A stretch of 64,000 nt of DNA, from assembly GCA_031552845.1 (NCBI GenBank), contig JAVBMC010000046.1:1-64000 (forward strand), in the 5' to 3' direction. The stretch is from JAVBMC01 sp031552845. Lineage in GTDB: Bacteria; Verrucomicrobiota; Kiritimatiellia; RFP12; DVOR01. Of this stretch, positions 1-8,684 are shown piece by piece. Made by a program: the position numbers and the translations under genes. Under the pieces are notes generated by a model. That model ran no database searches. It saw only the letters and a list, made by a program, of their open reading frames with translations, and was not told where the DNA came from. Position 1 is the first letter of the stretch. The number at the start of each line of letters is the position of its first letter.

Positions 1-135
1 TAGGGCGTGTTTCGCCGAAACCGCCGAGCGGGGTAATGGCGTGTGTCCTTTCGACGAAGTCGGTGAAAATCGGTGAAGTCGCGGTAATGCCAACCCTCCT
101 CTCCGCGCCTCCGCGTCTCCGCGTGAGCTTTTATC
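1..135. repeat. Dispersed intergenic repeat R1 (cut by window start)
   Basis: This repeat shares blocks with 17195-17399: 'GGGCGTGTTTCGCCGAAACC' near its start and a terminal arm at 96-130 reading CCGCGTCTCCGCGTGAGCTT. The left end lies outside the window. Short open frames across it look like chance products, with no recognisable domain or ribosome binding site. Confidence 0.6.
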
Positions 136-740
136 CCCTAACGAACGCCCCACCCTTCCAAAACCTCCTTTCGCCGTCTTTTCTTAGAAACCACCTCAAT
201 TTACCCCGTTTCACCCCCTGTTGATAACTTCTTTCGCCGCCCCAACAACTTGCAGCCCCCCTTGGAAGAGCATCCGCTCCTTCCTTGGACATGGTACGTG
301 AGGCTCCTATGAAAGGGCCCATGAGCAAGGAGCCACGCACACCATGTCTTTCCTTTGCACGACACCACGACTGGGAAGCCACATGCACCCTCTCCAAGGA
401 AGGAGCGATACCATGTCCAAGCAAGCACCTACACCCGTACCAACCTAATGCACAATATTTGCAAGTCGCTCAATTTGCTCATTTATAAAGCATTAGGGCT
501 AATTTCTCCGTTTAGCAACATAACCCCCACGTCAAAAACCGCCCCTCCGCCACCCAAAACCTCCCCGCTCACGCGAGAGGTTAAAACTCCAACCCCTATC
601 CCCCCAACCCCAAAATATTTGTGCTTGCATTTAGTGCCGGAAAGGGGTATCATCCCCCTGTTGCAAAGGATGTTGGAGGCGTTGAGGGTTTTGCAGATGG
701 CCTGTTTTTTCGGGCGGGGCTAGGAGGGGTGCAGATATTT
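136..740. other. Intergenic region with nested inverted repeats
   Basis: No gene is supported here. The notable content is a foldback at 275-421. Bases 275-288 are perfectly complementary to 394-407, 284-296 to 409-421, and 288-308 pairs imperfectly with 328-348. The rest is C-rich, low-complexity sequence (about 520-620). Confidence 0.5.
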
Positions 741-1952
741 ATGGGTCTATCAAAACGGACATTATGGCGCGCTTTCTTATGCGTTGTGTTGCTGTTGGTG
801 CTGGGACCGGGGTTGTTGGCGGGTTTCTATTATGGCAGGCGTGCGGCGATGGTGTGGTATCTGGGCTATAAATCCAAAGGGTTGACGCGTACGGTGCCGG
901 AGCAGGTGGTTTGGACAGCACCAGAGTCGCTGGAGAGGTTGCAGCAGATTGATCTTGGATTTGCGTCGTTCTATCTGCCCAAGCGGGAGTGGTATACGGT
1001 TCACGCACGGCCAACGACAAACTCTCATACGTTTGCGGTGGGGATTTATGGTGATGGAGTTGAAGTATGGTGTCACACTGTTGGCATGGCGGACTCGACT
1101 ACGACTGAGTTTGCGGGGCAGCTTGGAGTAGAGAAGGCTGGCTTTGTGGATATTGAACTATTTCTCGCGCAAACGCCGCCGGTATCGTGGCGCGAAGTCT
1201 TCAGTTTATCAAAAGAAGAGTTCACGATGCGGCTTGTCTATTTGACGATGAAGACCACAATGTGTAGTTATCATCAATATATCGCTGAAGGTCCTCATTG
1301 CCGAGGACTTGGGGGTGGCGGGACATCTAACAGTAGCGCATTGGAGTTGACGGGAAAGCTGGGATCCACATCAATTGTTTTGTATCTAGGCTCTCCAGAT
1401 AATAAAGTCGAGGCATTAGCCAATATCATTGGCGGCACATTTACTTTCAAGGAGGATGTGCCAGCAGAAGAGACCCCACTACGGCAGGCGGCATTCGTGG
1501 AACGGGTGCGGAAAGGCGAGGGCGATGATGCGCGGTTTATTGTTTTGAATCTAAAAGCGATGCCGACGTTTCCGCTGGCGGATGCTTTAAAAGCTGCGGA
1601 GAGGCTGTTGGCGGCAGAAGGAATAGAGCGGCAATGCGCTTGGGCAGATTCGATGTTGTCCCGCGATGGCGATGGATGGCTCTTGCGCTATGGGCCGAAC
1701 AAAGAGGAGGGGTTTGGAGTGATTGTCACACCGGATTCGGCGCGGTTGATCAAAGACAGGCATTTGGCTGTTGAGTACGTGCCGTCACAGCCGATTGAGG
1801 ATGTGCTGCCATTGATTGAACAAACTCCGGAACGGTTCACCGTCAGCGTCTATTCATCATACGGAGAAAAGTGGGAGGCGCAGGTTTATGAAAGAGGCAA
1901 CGGACATCCCAACACGGTATCATTGATTTCACCGCAGGATAAAACGGAGTAG
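741..1952 (+). CDS. Membrane-anchored protein, tandem paralogue 1 of 3
   Basis: This 403-aa protein is of unknown function. The start at 741 follows an AGGAGG at 722-727; an upstream in-frame GTG at 621 has no such site. Residues about 6-30 form one hydrophobic helix, probably an N-terminal anchor with the rest outside the cytoplasm. Motifs shared with the genes at 1956 and 3706 include 'IDLGFASFYLP', 'AFVERVRKGEGDDARFIV' and 'FPLADALKAAERLLAAEG'. Its stop is 3 nt before the next start, so the two are probably co-transcribed. I recognise no catalytic motif or named family. It is a tandem gene-family expansion. Confidence 0.75.
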   Translation: MGLSKRTLWRAFLCVVLLLVLGPGLLAGFYYGRRAAMVWYLGYKSKGLTRTVPEQVVWTAPESLERLQQIDLGFASFYLPKREWYTVHARPTTNSHTFAVGIYGDGVEVWCHTVGMADSTTTEFAGQLGVEKAGFVDIELFLAQTPPVSWREVFSLSKEEFTMRLVYLTMKTTMCSYHQYIAEGPHCRGLGGGGTSNSSALELTGKLGSTSIVLYLGSPDNKVEALANIIGGTFTFKEDVPAEETPLRQAAFVERVRKGEGDDARFIVLNLKAMPTFPLADALKAAERLLAAEGIERQCAWADSMLSRDGDGWLLRYGPNKEEGFGVIVTPDSARLIKDRHLAVEYVPSQPIEDVLPLIEQTPERFTVSVYSSYGEKWEAQVYERGNGHPNTVSLISPQDKTE

Positions 1953-1955
1953 AGA

Positions 1956-3173
1956 ATGCGTATGTGTAAATTATGGCGTGGCATTGTTTATACGGCAATT
2001 GGGATAGTCCTGCTGGTGGTGTACGCGTATTACGGGTGGCGGATTTATGCGGTGGGGAAATTGGAGCGGGCATCGCGGGGTATCACGAAGTCTGTACCGG
2101 AGCATATGATGTGGAACGCACCGGAATCGTTGGAGAATCTGCAACGGATTGATCTTGGGTTCGCGTCGTTCTATTTGCCTCAGCGGGAGTGGTATATTAT
2201 CCGAGCACTACCTGCGACATATAATCCGTCTACATCTTTTCTTGTGAGTATTTATGGGGAAGGGTTTTGGGTGCAACTGCTGAACGCAAGGGTCCCAAAG
2301 GAGGTGTATGTCCCGACGTTGGGCAAGACGTTGTCTGGCGGGGCAGAGGATTCTATATGGCTCTACTCGTTGCCACCGATCTCGTTAAGGGAGTTATTCT
2401 TTTTGCCGCATGATCAGTTTGTGAGCAGGGTGGCGTGCCTAAGTGAAAAAGATAGGGCATTTGGTGAAGGTGATCAGTATATTTTTGAGGGTCCTCATTC
2501 GCGAGGATATGGAAGAGTGGAAAAAGAAAGCTGGGGGCGTGGTGCCTTGGATGTGTGTGGCAATCAGAATCCGCTGTCGGTATTCCTTATGTTTCGCGTG
2601 CTGAAAGAAAGCGGGCTGGCTCCGGAGTCTTTGCCGACGTTGATAGGCGGTACATTTGTCGTGGCTCCTGAGGCAAACATTGAAGAGGCACAGGTAGCTC
2701 AAGCAACATTTGTAGAGCGGGTGCGCAAGGGTGAAGGGGATGATGCGAGATTTATTGTTATGAATGAACGAACGATGCCGACGTTTCCGTTGGCGGATGC
2801 GTTAAAGGCTGGGAGAAAAGCCTTGCCGCCAGAATTGGCGGGGTTGCCATGTGTGAGCGCGCGTTCGGTGTTGTGCCGCGAGGATGACGGATGGTTCTTG
2901 GAGTATGGGAGTACTGTAGAGGGGAGGCAGGCGGTATTGGTGTCCTCAGAGGTGACGAAACTGATTAAGATAGTTTATTCCACGACGGAAGGTGTGCCGA
3001 TTTGCCCAATGGAACAAATTGAATCGTTGCTTCAGCAGCAGCCCGATCGTTTTAAAACACGCGTGGAATGGCGTAATAACGAATGGAGGGCGTTGGGGTA
3101 TTATACTGCCGATGGTGGGTTTAGCAGCATCAAGGAAGTTTTAGTGCCGACGCCATCTTCCCCCAGCCCTTAA
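1956..3173 (+). CDS. Membrane-anchored protein, tandem paralogue 2 of 3
   Basis: This 405-aa protein is homologous along its length to the genes at 741 and 3706. Residues about 9-25 form a hydrophobic anchor, followed by 'YYGWRIYAVGKLERASRGI', which is almost identical in paralogue 3. The conserved core 'FVERVRKGEGDDARFIVMN' lies near residue 250 and is followed by 'MPTFPLADALKA'. The start lies just after the stop of the first gene, with a weak GGAG upstream. The C-terminal end, rich in Pro and Ser, differs from its sisters. Function is unknown. Confidence 0.75.
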   Translation: MRMCKLWRGIVYTAIGIVLLVVYAYYGWRIYAVGKLERASRGITKSVPEHMMWNAPESLENLQRIDLGFASFYLPQREWYIIRALPATYNPSTSFLVSIYGEGFWVQLLNARVPKEVYVPTLGKTLSGGAEDSIWLYSLPPISLRELFFLPHDQFVSRVACLSEKDRAFGEGDQYIFEGPHSRGYGRVEKESWGRGALDVCGNQNPLSVFLMFRVLKESGLAPESLPTLIGGTFVVAPEANIEEAQVAQATFVERVRKGEGDDARFIVMNERTMPTFPLADALKAGRKALPPELAGLPCVSARSVLCREDDGWFLEYGSTVEGRQAVLVSSEVTKLIKIVYSTTEGVPICPMEQIESLLQQQPDRFKTRVEWRNNEWRALGYYTADGGFSSIKEVLVPTPSSPSP

Positions 3174-3243
3174 GTTGTATAAGTCTGACTCTTGCCGTGA
3201 TTTTGCTTATTAGACAGCTAACAGTTAGCATAAAAGGATAAGA

Positions 3244-3696
3244 ATGAAGTACCATTTAATTTCTGTGAGGGATTGTCCTGAATATCTTGAGCGTGCGGCG
3301 GAGTATTTTTCAGCGAAGTGGGATGTTGGCTACAGGGTTTATTTTGACAGCATCAAGCACAGTATCACTACGCCGAGTCCGCTGCCGCGGTGGTATCTGT
3401 TGGTGAATGATGGTGATGAGATTGTCGGCTGTTATAGTTTGGTCACAAATGATTTTAACAGCAGGCAGGATTTGTGGCCGTGGTTTTGTGCGTTGTATGT
3501 CGAGGAATCTGCGCGCGGGCAGAAGCTCGGGTCCATGATGCTTGAGCATGGTAAATGTGAGGCGAAGAAACTCGGCTTTGACACGGTGTATCTGGCGACT
3601 GATCTCGTGGGCTACTATGAAAAGTATGGCTTTACTTATCTGGCGCAGTGTTACGGGCTCGATAATGAACAGCGTGTGTATGTGGCAACAGTCTGA
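3244..3696 (+). CDS. GNAT family N-acetyltransferase
   Basis: This 150-aa protein has the size and pattern of a single-domain GNAT enzyme, which moves an acetyl group from acetyl-CoA to an amine. The acetyl-CoA-binding stretch is 'VEESARGQKLGSMMLEHGKC' (about residues 86-105), an R/Q-x-x-G-x-G/A-type loop. It is followed by the typical 'LGFDTVYLATD' and 'YYEKYGFTYL' strands. An AAAGGA precedes the ATG. It sits between paralogues 2 and 3, 9 nt before the latter. The substrate cannot be told from the sequence. Confidence 0.85.
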   Translation: MKYHLISVRDCPEYLERAAEYFSAKWDVGYRVYFDSIKHSITTPSPLPRWYLLVNDGDEIVGCYSLVTNDFNSRQDLWPWFCALYVEESARGQKLGSMMLEHGKCEAKKLGFDTVYLATDLVGYYEKYGFTYLAQCYGLDNEQRVYVATV

Positions 3697-3705
3697 GATT
3701 TAATT

Positions 3706-4914
3706 ATGCAAAAGAAGTTAGGACGAATCATCTTGTACGTAGTGGTGGGAGTATCACTGTTGTTGACGTGCGCGTATTATGGGTGGCGGATTTATGCGGT
3801 GGAAAAATTAGCGAGGGCATCGCAGGGCATCACGAAGTCTGTGCCGGAGCATGTGGTATGGAGCGAGCCGGTGTCGAAGGAAGGATTGCAGCGGATTGAT
3901 GTAGGATTCGCTTCGTTCTGCGTGCCGAAGCGGGAGTGGTATACTGTGTACGCCAAATCGGTGAAGGAGCCGCCGCATTGGTTTGATGTCAGTATTTTTG
4001 GCGCTGATTTTATGGTACACTTGATGAATGTTTGGGTGCCGGAGCAGGGAGCTCTTGAAGTGCCAGGCGGGGTGATTGGCGATGGAGTGAGAGATTTTAT
4101 GCAGCTTTATCAGACGCCGCCGTTGTCATGGCGGGAGATATTTTGTTTGTCGAATAGGGAGTTTCTGACACGGGTGAGTTGGCTAACGTTAAGGACTGAA
4201 GCGTGGATGCCCAATGGGACTACTTTTACGGGACCTTATTGCGAGGGAACGTTTGAAGTTTCCCCCTGGACGTCGGATGGCGGGTTGCTTGAGATTGGCG
4301 GGCTTCAGAAACCGACATCAATGACGATGGCATTTTATTGCTTGGAGGAAGGAGCTTTGCGTCCGGAATCGTTTGCAGAGTTGTTGGGGAGTACGTTTGT
4401 TTTTAATGACGAAGTGGACGTTTCTGATAAGCGGGTGCTGCAGGCGGCATTCGTCGAGCGGGTGCTGAAGGGCGAGGGCGATGATGCACGGTTTATTATG
4501 ATGAACGTAAAGGCGATGCCGGTATTTCCGCTGGCGGATGCGTTGAAGGCGGCGAAGAAGTTGTTGGCGGCTGAGGGATTGGAGCGCCCATGCGTTTCGG
4601 CGAGTTCGACGTTATGCCGAGAGAGTGATGGTTGGCTGTTGAGATATGGACCAACCAAGGAAGAGGGATTCGCAGTGCTCGTGACGCCGGATTCGGTGCA
4701 GTTAATCAAAGATGCCTTTCTGGCCGACGAGGGCGTTCCTGCCCAGCCGATCGAAGAGGTGCTGCCATTGACCAAGCAAACCCCAGAACGCTTCGCTGTT
4801 GGCGTACGTTGGTATGGGGGGAAGTGGGATGCAAGGGTTTACGAGGCTGGCAATTGTGATCTGGGTTATGTGTCATTGGAGACTCTGCAGGAGTCGGCGG
4901 CGTCAACTCCCTAA
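3706..4914 (+). CDS. Membrane-anchored protein, tandem paralogue 3 of 3
   Basis: This 402-aa protein is closest to the gene at 1956 in its N-terminal anchor ('AYYGWRIYAVEKLARASQGI') and to the gene at 741 in its C-terminal half ('LLRYGPTKEEGFAVLVTPDS'). That mosaic suggests past recombination within the family. One N-terminal transmembrane helix (about residues 7-25) is followed by a soluble domain, probably extracytoplasmic. The start has no clear Shine-Dalgarno sequence; the gene follows the acetyltransferase by 9 nt and may depend on translation through it. Function is unknown. Confidence 0.73.
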   Translation: MQKKLGRIILYVVVGVSLLLTCAYYGWRIYAVEKLARASQGITKSVPEHVVWSEPVSKEGLQRIDVGFASFCVPKREWYTVYAKSVKEPPHWFDVSIFGADFMVHLMNVWVPEQGALEVPGGVIGDGVRDFMQLYQTPPLSWREIFCLSNREFLTRVSWLTLRTEAWMPNGTTFTGPYCEGTFEVSPWTSDGGLLEIGGLQKPTSMTMAFYCLEEGALRPESFAELLGSTFVFNDEVDVSDKRVLQAAFVERVLKGEGDDARFIMMNVKAMPVFPLADALKAAKKLLAAEGLERPCVSASSTLCRESDGWLLRYGPTKEEGFAVLVTPDSVQLIKDAFLADEGVPAQPIEEVLPLTKQTPERFAVGVRWYGGKWDARVYEAGNCDLGYVSLETLQESAASTP

Positions 4915-4950
4915 GTTGTGTAAGTTTGATTTTGGTGAAGGGGTTTTGGC

Positions 4951-4979
4951 TTGCGGTGGTCGGTAGGTTATGTTATAAC
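4951..4979 (+). promoter_or_regulatory. Predicted sigma70-type promoter for the gene at 5046
   Basis: TTGCGG at 4951-4956 and TATAAC at 4974-4979 are separated by 17 bp. The start codon is 66 bp downstream with a good AAGGAG just before it. Confidence 0.5.
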
Positions 4980-5045
4980 TATATAACTGTTGCGGGCGTC
5001 CCTGCGGAAGTAGGGCGTGGATAACATCTGTCAGAAGGAGCCGGT

Positions 5046-8000
5046 ATGAAGCGGGTCATTGTTTTGGCGTGGGTGTGTGCGTGGTCAATGTTGGGGTTTG
5101 CGGAGGCGTTGAATGTCAGCGGCTTTACGCGGAAAATGAATATTACATTCAGCGGCTGTGCGAATGAGTCAGTGCCGTTGACTAATTTTCCGGCACTCGT
5201 TGAGTTTCCTGTGGGGTTTGATTACAGCGGGTTTATGTCGGCAAATGGCGACGATTTACGGTTTGCAGATGTAGCGGGCAATGAGCTGAGTTATGAGATC
5301 GATACGTGGGACACGAGCGGCCGGTCGTTGGTCTGGGTGCGGGTGCCGGAGTTGGTGAAGGATACGGTGATTACGGTGTATTGGGGTAAGCCTTTGCCTG
5401 CACCGGTGTATGAAGATGATGCCAATGTCTGGTCGAGTGGTTATTTGGCGGTGTATCATTTCTCGGCAGGGCGGGAGATGAAGGATTCGTCGCGCTATGG
5501 AAATGATTTGACGACGAAGGTGGGCGTCACGCAGGGTGCCGGAGGTTTGTTGGGCGCGGCACCGCAGTTTGCAACGGCACCGACGGGAGCCAAGGGGCAT
5601 TATTATTCGGCACCGCATTCGGATTCTCTGGGGGCAGCTTCGAAGGAGTTGACGCTGGAGGGGTGGACGTTTGACACGAATGCAACATCGCAGAATGATT
5701 GGCACCGGACAATGGTGACAAAGCGTAAAGATGCAAATACAGCGGTCGAATATGGGTTTGGGCTATTTAAGCTGGGGTCAACTACGGCGTCTGCGAATCT
5801 GAAGTGGAATCACAACAGCGGATCAACTCGAACGGGTTTTGCGGAGGGGTCGGCTGTGAATCAGTGGGTGCATATCGCCAGTACGTTTAATGCTGAGGCG
5901 GCGGAGCCGCGCGCGAGTCTGTATGTTAATGGTGCGTTGCTGAAGACGGGGAACAATGCCGCGACGACCATTCCTCAGACCACGATGTCGCCGTTGTATA
6001 TCGGTGTGCTGGATCCGGCTGCAGCGGGGTGCTGGGTGGGCCAGCTGGATGAGATTAGGATTTCGAACGTCGCGCGTTCGGCGGAGTGGATGGCAGCAAC
6101 AGCGCAGACGGCGAAGTCTCCTGCAGCGTTTGCGGTTAACTCGACTGTGGAGATAGTTGTCACGGAGGAGCCTGTCGCGGAGATTATGTTGATTGATGTC
6201 CTGCCGGAAGGGGTTTCGCTGAATGGCGTGTTGGGAGCAGATGGTGGTGCGGCGACTTCGTTGAAGCTGTGCTATGGGCGAATCAATGGCGGCGAAACGC
6301 TTGCCGAGTGGGAGGGGGTTGAGGACTTGGGCGTACAGCCGATTGGTGTATTCTCAACTATGATTGAGCAGTCCGAGTTGCGGTATGACAAACAGTATTA
6401 CTGCCGTTTGTATGCGGAGAATGCGAATAGTGTTGCGGTGTGGAGTCCTGTAAAGACGTTTGTGACATGGGGTGTGCCGGTTCTGTCCGATATGTTCGCC
6501 TATGGCACGCAAACGGCGATCGAGACGGGCATCACGCTGACGGACTTGGGTGCAGCCCCGTCGGTGACGGTAAAGTTATATTGGGGCACTGCGTCTGATG
6601 ATCTTGAGTTGATTCAGAGCTGGCCGGACTTGACGGCTGCTCAGGAACTGACGTTTTCCCCCCCGGATGTTGTTCAGGATGTCGCTTACTATTGTCAGTT
6701 TACGGTAGAGGGTTTGTTGCCGGGCGATGATGAGGTGACGGTTGTGGCGTCAGAAGTGTTGGAGGCTTCAGTCCTGCAGGGCAAGCATGGCGTGTGGACT
6801 TCGGCGCTGGATGGTAATTGGATCGATGTGGCGAATTGGCAGGATGGAATCATCGCGACAGGGGCAACGTATACGGCGACGATTTCTGCGGATCTCACTG
6901 CGAATCGTGTTATCACGTTGGGCGGAGGCGGGTGGACGGTTGGACATCTCGCGGCGAGCAATACGTCGGCAACGGTCGTCAATCGTTCGTGGACATTGGC
7001 CGCGCCAACTCAAGAATTCATAACGTATGATGCGGGCGGCCAGCCGAGTATTGTTGATGTGGGCAGCAATACGGTTCTTATTTCGGGCATCTTTACCGCC
7101 AAGAATGACATCATCAAACGCGGCCCCGGTATTTTCCGTTTGGTCAGCCGCAATAATGGTATAGTGGCGCGGTTCCTAAACACAATTTGGGTGGAGGAAG
7201 GAACCTTTGGAATTAACGAACCTTTCTGTTTGGAGGGGATGACTGTAGCACTAGGCGGGGCGGATGAATCTGTGACGGTCAATTCAACCGAGAATTCGTT
7301 GACGGGAACGCTTGGGCAAGAAGCGAACACTACCGGGTTACGTAATGGCGGGAAAATCAAAGTGCTTGCGGGAGGCTCCGGCAAGATTGAGTTCCGATAC
7401 TACTCATCTCCAAATGACGTGCTCTATTGGCCGCCTATTGAACTGGGCAAGACCGTGCATGTGCATACGGAATCAGCTAACACCTTCTCATTGGGCGGGC
7501 GCATCAGCGGCGCAGGTGGGTTTTATAAGACGGGGGCGGGGAAGTTTTTTCTCTACAACAATCAGAACAGTTTCAGCGGCCCGATTACGGTGTCACAAGG
7601 TTCGTTGTTGGTCTGGATTTACGGTAGTGCAATTCCTGCCGGCAAGCGGATAGTTCTCGGTGATGAAAGCACGGGTAACTCTGCGGTTTATTTCCAAGTG
7701 TCCGGCGATACATCGGTTGGCAGTGATCGTACGTTTGTATTTACGGATACTGGGAGCACCGGCGGGGCGGGCTTTGCTAAATGCTGGGGGCATACGGGAG
7801 ATTCCGCTATTCAAGGTGCTGTTCAGATTGATAGGAATATTACGATTGCGAATGCGACCGACACCAGTAGACATACGTATGCATTTGCCGGCGTGATTTC
7901 GGGCGTTGGTAGAGTAGCTTATACATCGGATGTCGCAAAGGCGGCTACGATTACGCTGTCCGGACGCAATACGTACGAGGGCGGTTCGATCATCAACAGC

Positions 8001-8375
8001 GGCACGGTGATTGTCTCAAACAATGGTTGTCTGGGCACGGGCGATGTGACGTTGACACACACCAATTCAACTTTGAAGCTGAGTACCAGTGCCGAGAGCA
8101 ACAATGCTGACTTCAATGGCATTTCTGATACTGCAACTCTAAGCATGATAGCCGGCAGCAAGATTGATTTCTCCGGCATTGCAGGCGAAGATAAGAAACT
8201 GGTTGCTGAGAACGTCGGCAAGTTCTATCTTGATGGTAAGTTGATGTTCCGCGGCACGTATGGTGCGACAGGGAGCGGCGCACGTTATATCAATGATGAT
8301 TTGTTTGTTGGTGCGGCGGGGGTTCTGCAGGTAACTGATGGTCCTGCTCCGGAAACAATCTTGTTTGTGCAATAA
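5046..8375 (+). CDS. Secreted DUF2341/LamG/beta-strand-repeat surface protein
   Basis: This 1109-aa protein has a signal peptide (about residues 1-21). A DUF2341-like region (about 60-125, 'DLRFADVAGNELSYEIDTW') is followed by a LamG/concanavalin-like domain (about 128-350, ending 'WVGQLDEIRISNVARSAEW'). Two fibronectin-like modules (about 375-580) and a long Gly/Asn-rich region of autotransporter-associated beta-strand repeats (about 590-1090) complete it. The repeat half is homologous to the whole protein at 9778. No C-terminal beta-barrel is evident; it ends 'ETILFVQ'. It is probably a cell-surface protein binding carbohydrate or another ligand. An AAGGAG precedes the start, and a terminator follows at 8467. 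Confidence 0.85.
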   Translation: MKRVIVLAWVCAWSMLGFAEALNVSGFTRKMNITFSGCANESVPLTNFPALVEFPVGFDYSGFMSANGDDLRFADVAGNELSYEIDTWDTSGRSLVWVRVPELVKDTVITVYWGKPLPAPVYEDDANVWSSGYLAVYHFSAGREMKDSSRYGNDLTTKVGVTQGAGGLLGAAPQFATAPTGAKGHYYSAPHSDSLGAASKELTLEGWTFDTNATSQNDWHRTMVTKRKDANTAVEYGFGLFKLGSTTASANLKWNHNSGSTRTGFAEGSAVNQWVHIASTFNAEAAEPRASLYVNGALLKTGNNAATTIPQTTMSPLYIGVLDPAAAGCWVGQLDEIRISNVARSAEWMAATAQTAKSPAAFAVNSTVEIVVTEEPVAEIMLIDVLPEGVSLNGVLGADGGAATSLKLCYGRINGGETLAEWEGVEDLGVQPIGVFSTMIEQSELRYDKQYYCRLYAENANSVAVWSPVKTFVTWGVPVLSDMFAYGTQTAIETGITLTDLGAAPSVTVKLYWGTASDDLELIQSWPDLTAAQELTFSPPDVVQDVAYYCQFTVEGLLPGDDEVTVVASEVLEASVLQGKHGVWTSALDGNWIDVANWQDGIIATGATYTATISADLTANRVITLGGGGWTVGHLAASNTSATVVNRSWTLAAPTQEFITYDAGGQPSIVDVGSNTVLISGIFTAKNDIIKRGPGIFRLVSRNNGIVARFLNTIWVEEGTFGINEPFCLEGMTVALGGADESVTVNSTENSLTGTLGQEANTTGLRNGGKIKVLAGGSGKIEFRYYSSPNDVLYWPPIELGKTVHVHTESANTFSLGGRISGAGGFYKTGAGKFFLYNNQNSFSGPITVSQGSLLVWIYGSAIPAGKRIVLGDESTGNSAVYFQVSGDTSVGSDRTFVFTDTGSTGGAGFAKCWGHTGDSAIQGAVQIDRNITIANATDTSRHTYAFAGVISGVGRVAYTSDVAKAATITLSGRNTYEGGSIINSGTVIVSNNGCLGTGDVTLTHTNSTLKLSTSAESNNADFNGISDTATLSMIAGSKIDFSGIAGEDKKLVAENVGKFYLDGKLMFRGTYGATGSGARYINDDLFVGAAGVLQVTDGPAPETILFVQ

Positions 8376-8408
8376 TAACAGAATGGATGTAAGGGAGGGA
8401 TGAGGCAA

Positions 8409-8443
8409 ATCAGCAACGGGCCTTCGCCCGAAACCGTGCTGAT
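8409..8443 (+). other. Two-part hairpin in the 3' region of the 5046 gene
   Basis: ATCAGCA (8409-8415) pairs with TGCTGAT (8437-8443). Inside, CGGGC (8417-8421) pairs with GCCCG (8426-8430) around a 4-nt loop. There is no U-tract, so it is not itself a terminator. Confidence 0.45.
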
Positions 8444-8466
8444 GGTGAATTAAGCAAGAAGGGTTG

Positions 8467-8500
8467 GGGGCAGTTGCCGTCATGGTGCCTGCCCCTTTTT
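8467..8500 (+). terminator. Intrinsic terminator after the 5046 gene
   Basis: GGGGCAG (8467-8473) pairs with CTGCCCC (8489-8495) and is followed by TTTTT. This separates the 5046 gene from the regulator operon. The remaining bases up to 8624 show no gene. Confidence 0.8.
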
Positions 8501-8624
8501 ATTTCCACTCGATTCGTGCGGAAACTCTGAGCCTCATCGCAGAACGCCAATAGAAAATCGCAGGTAACAAGCGGGAAAGAGGAGGCAGTGTTTGAACTTT
8601 TCCAACTTGAGGCTTTCTTTTTGC

Positions 8625-8653
8625 TTTACAAGTGGACTAAAATGGTCTACATT
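8625..8653 (+). promoter_or_regulatory. Promoter of the regulator operon with operator-like palindrome in its spacer
   Basis: TTTACA (8625-8630) and TACATT (8648-8653) are 17 bp apart. Between and overlapping them is the imperfect palindrome GTGGACTAAAATGGTCTAC (8632-8650), with GGAC and GGTC halves. This resembles GntR/LacI-type operators and suggests that the regulator represses its own operon. Confidence 0.6.
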
Positions 8654-8684
8654 GGACTTGTTTTAGTTTATGAGGGGTAAGGTT

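Noticed and set aside
1..740. Small genes in the first intergenic region
   Set aside because: The open frames are short, overlap on both strands, have no ribosome binding sites and encode low-complexity or repeat-derived sequence.
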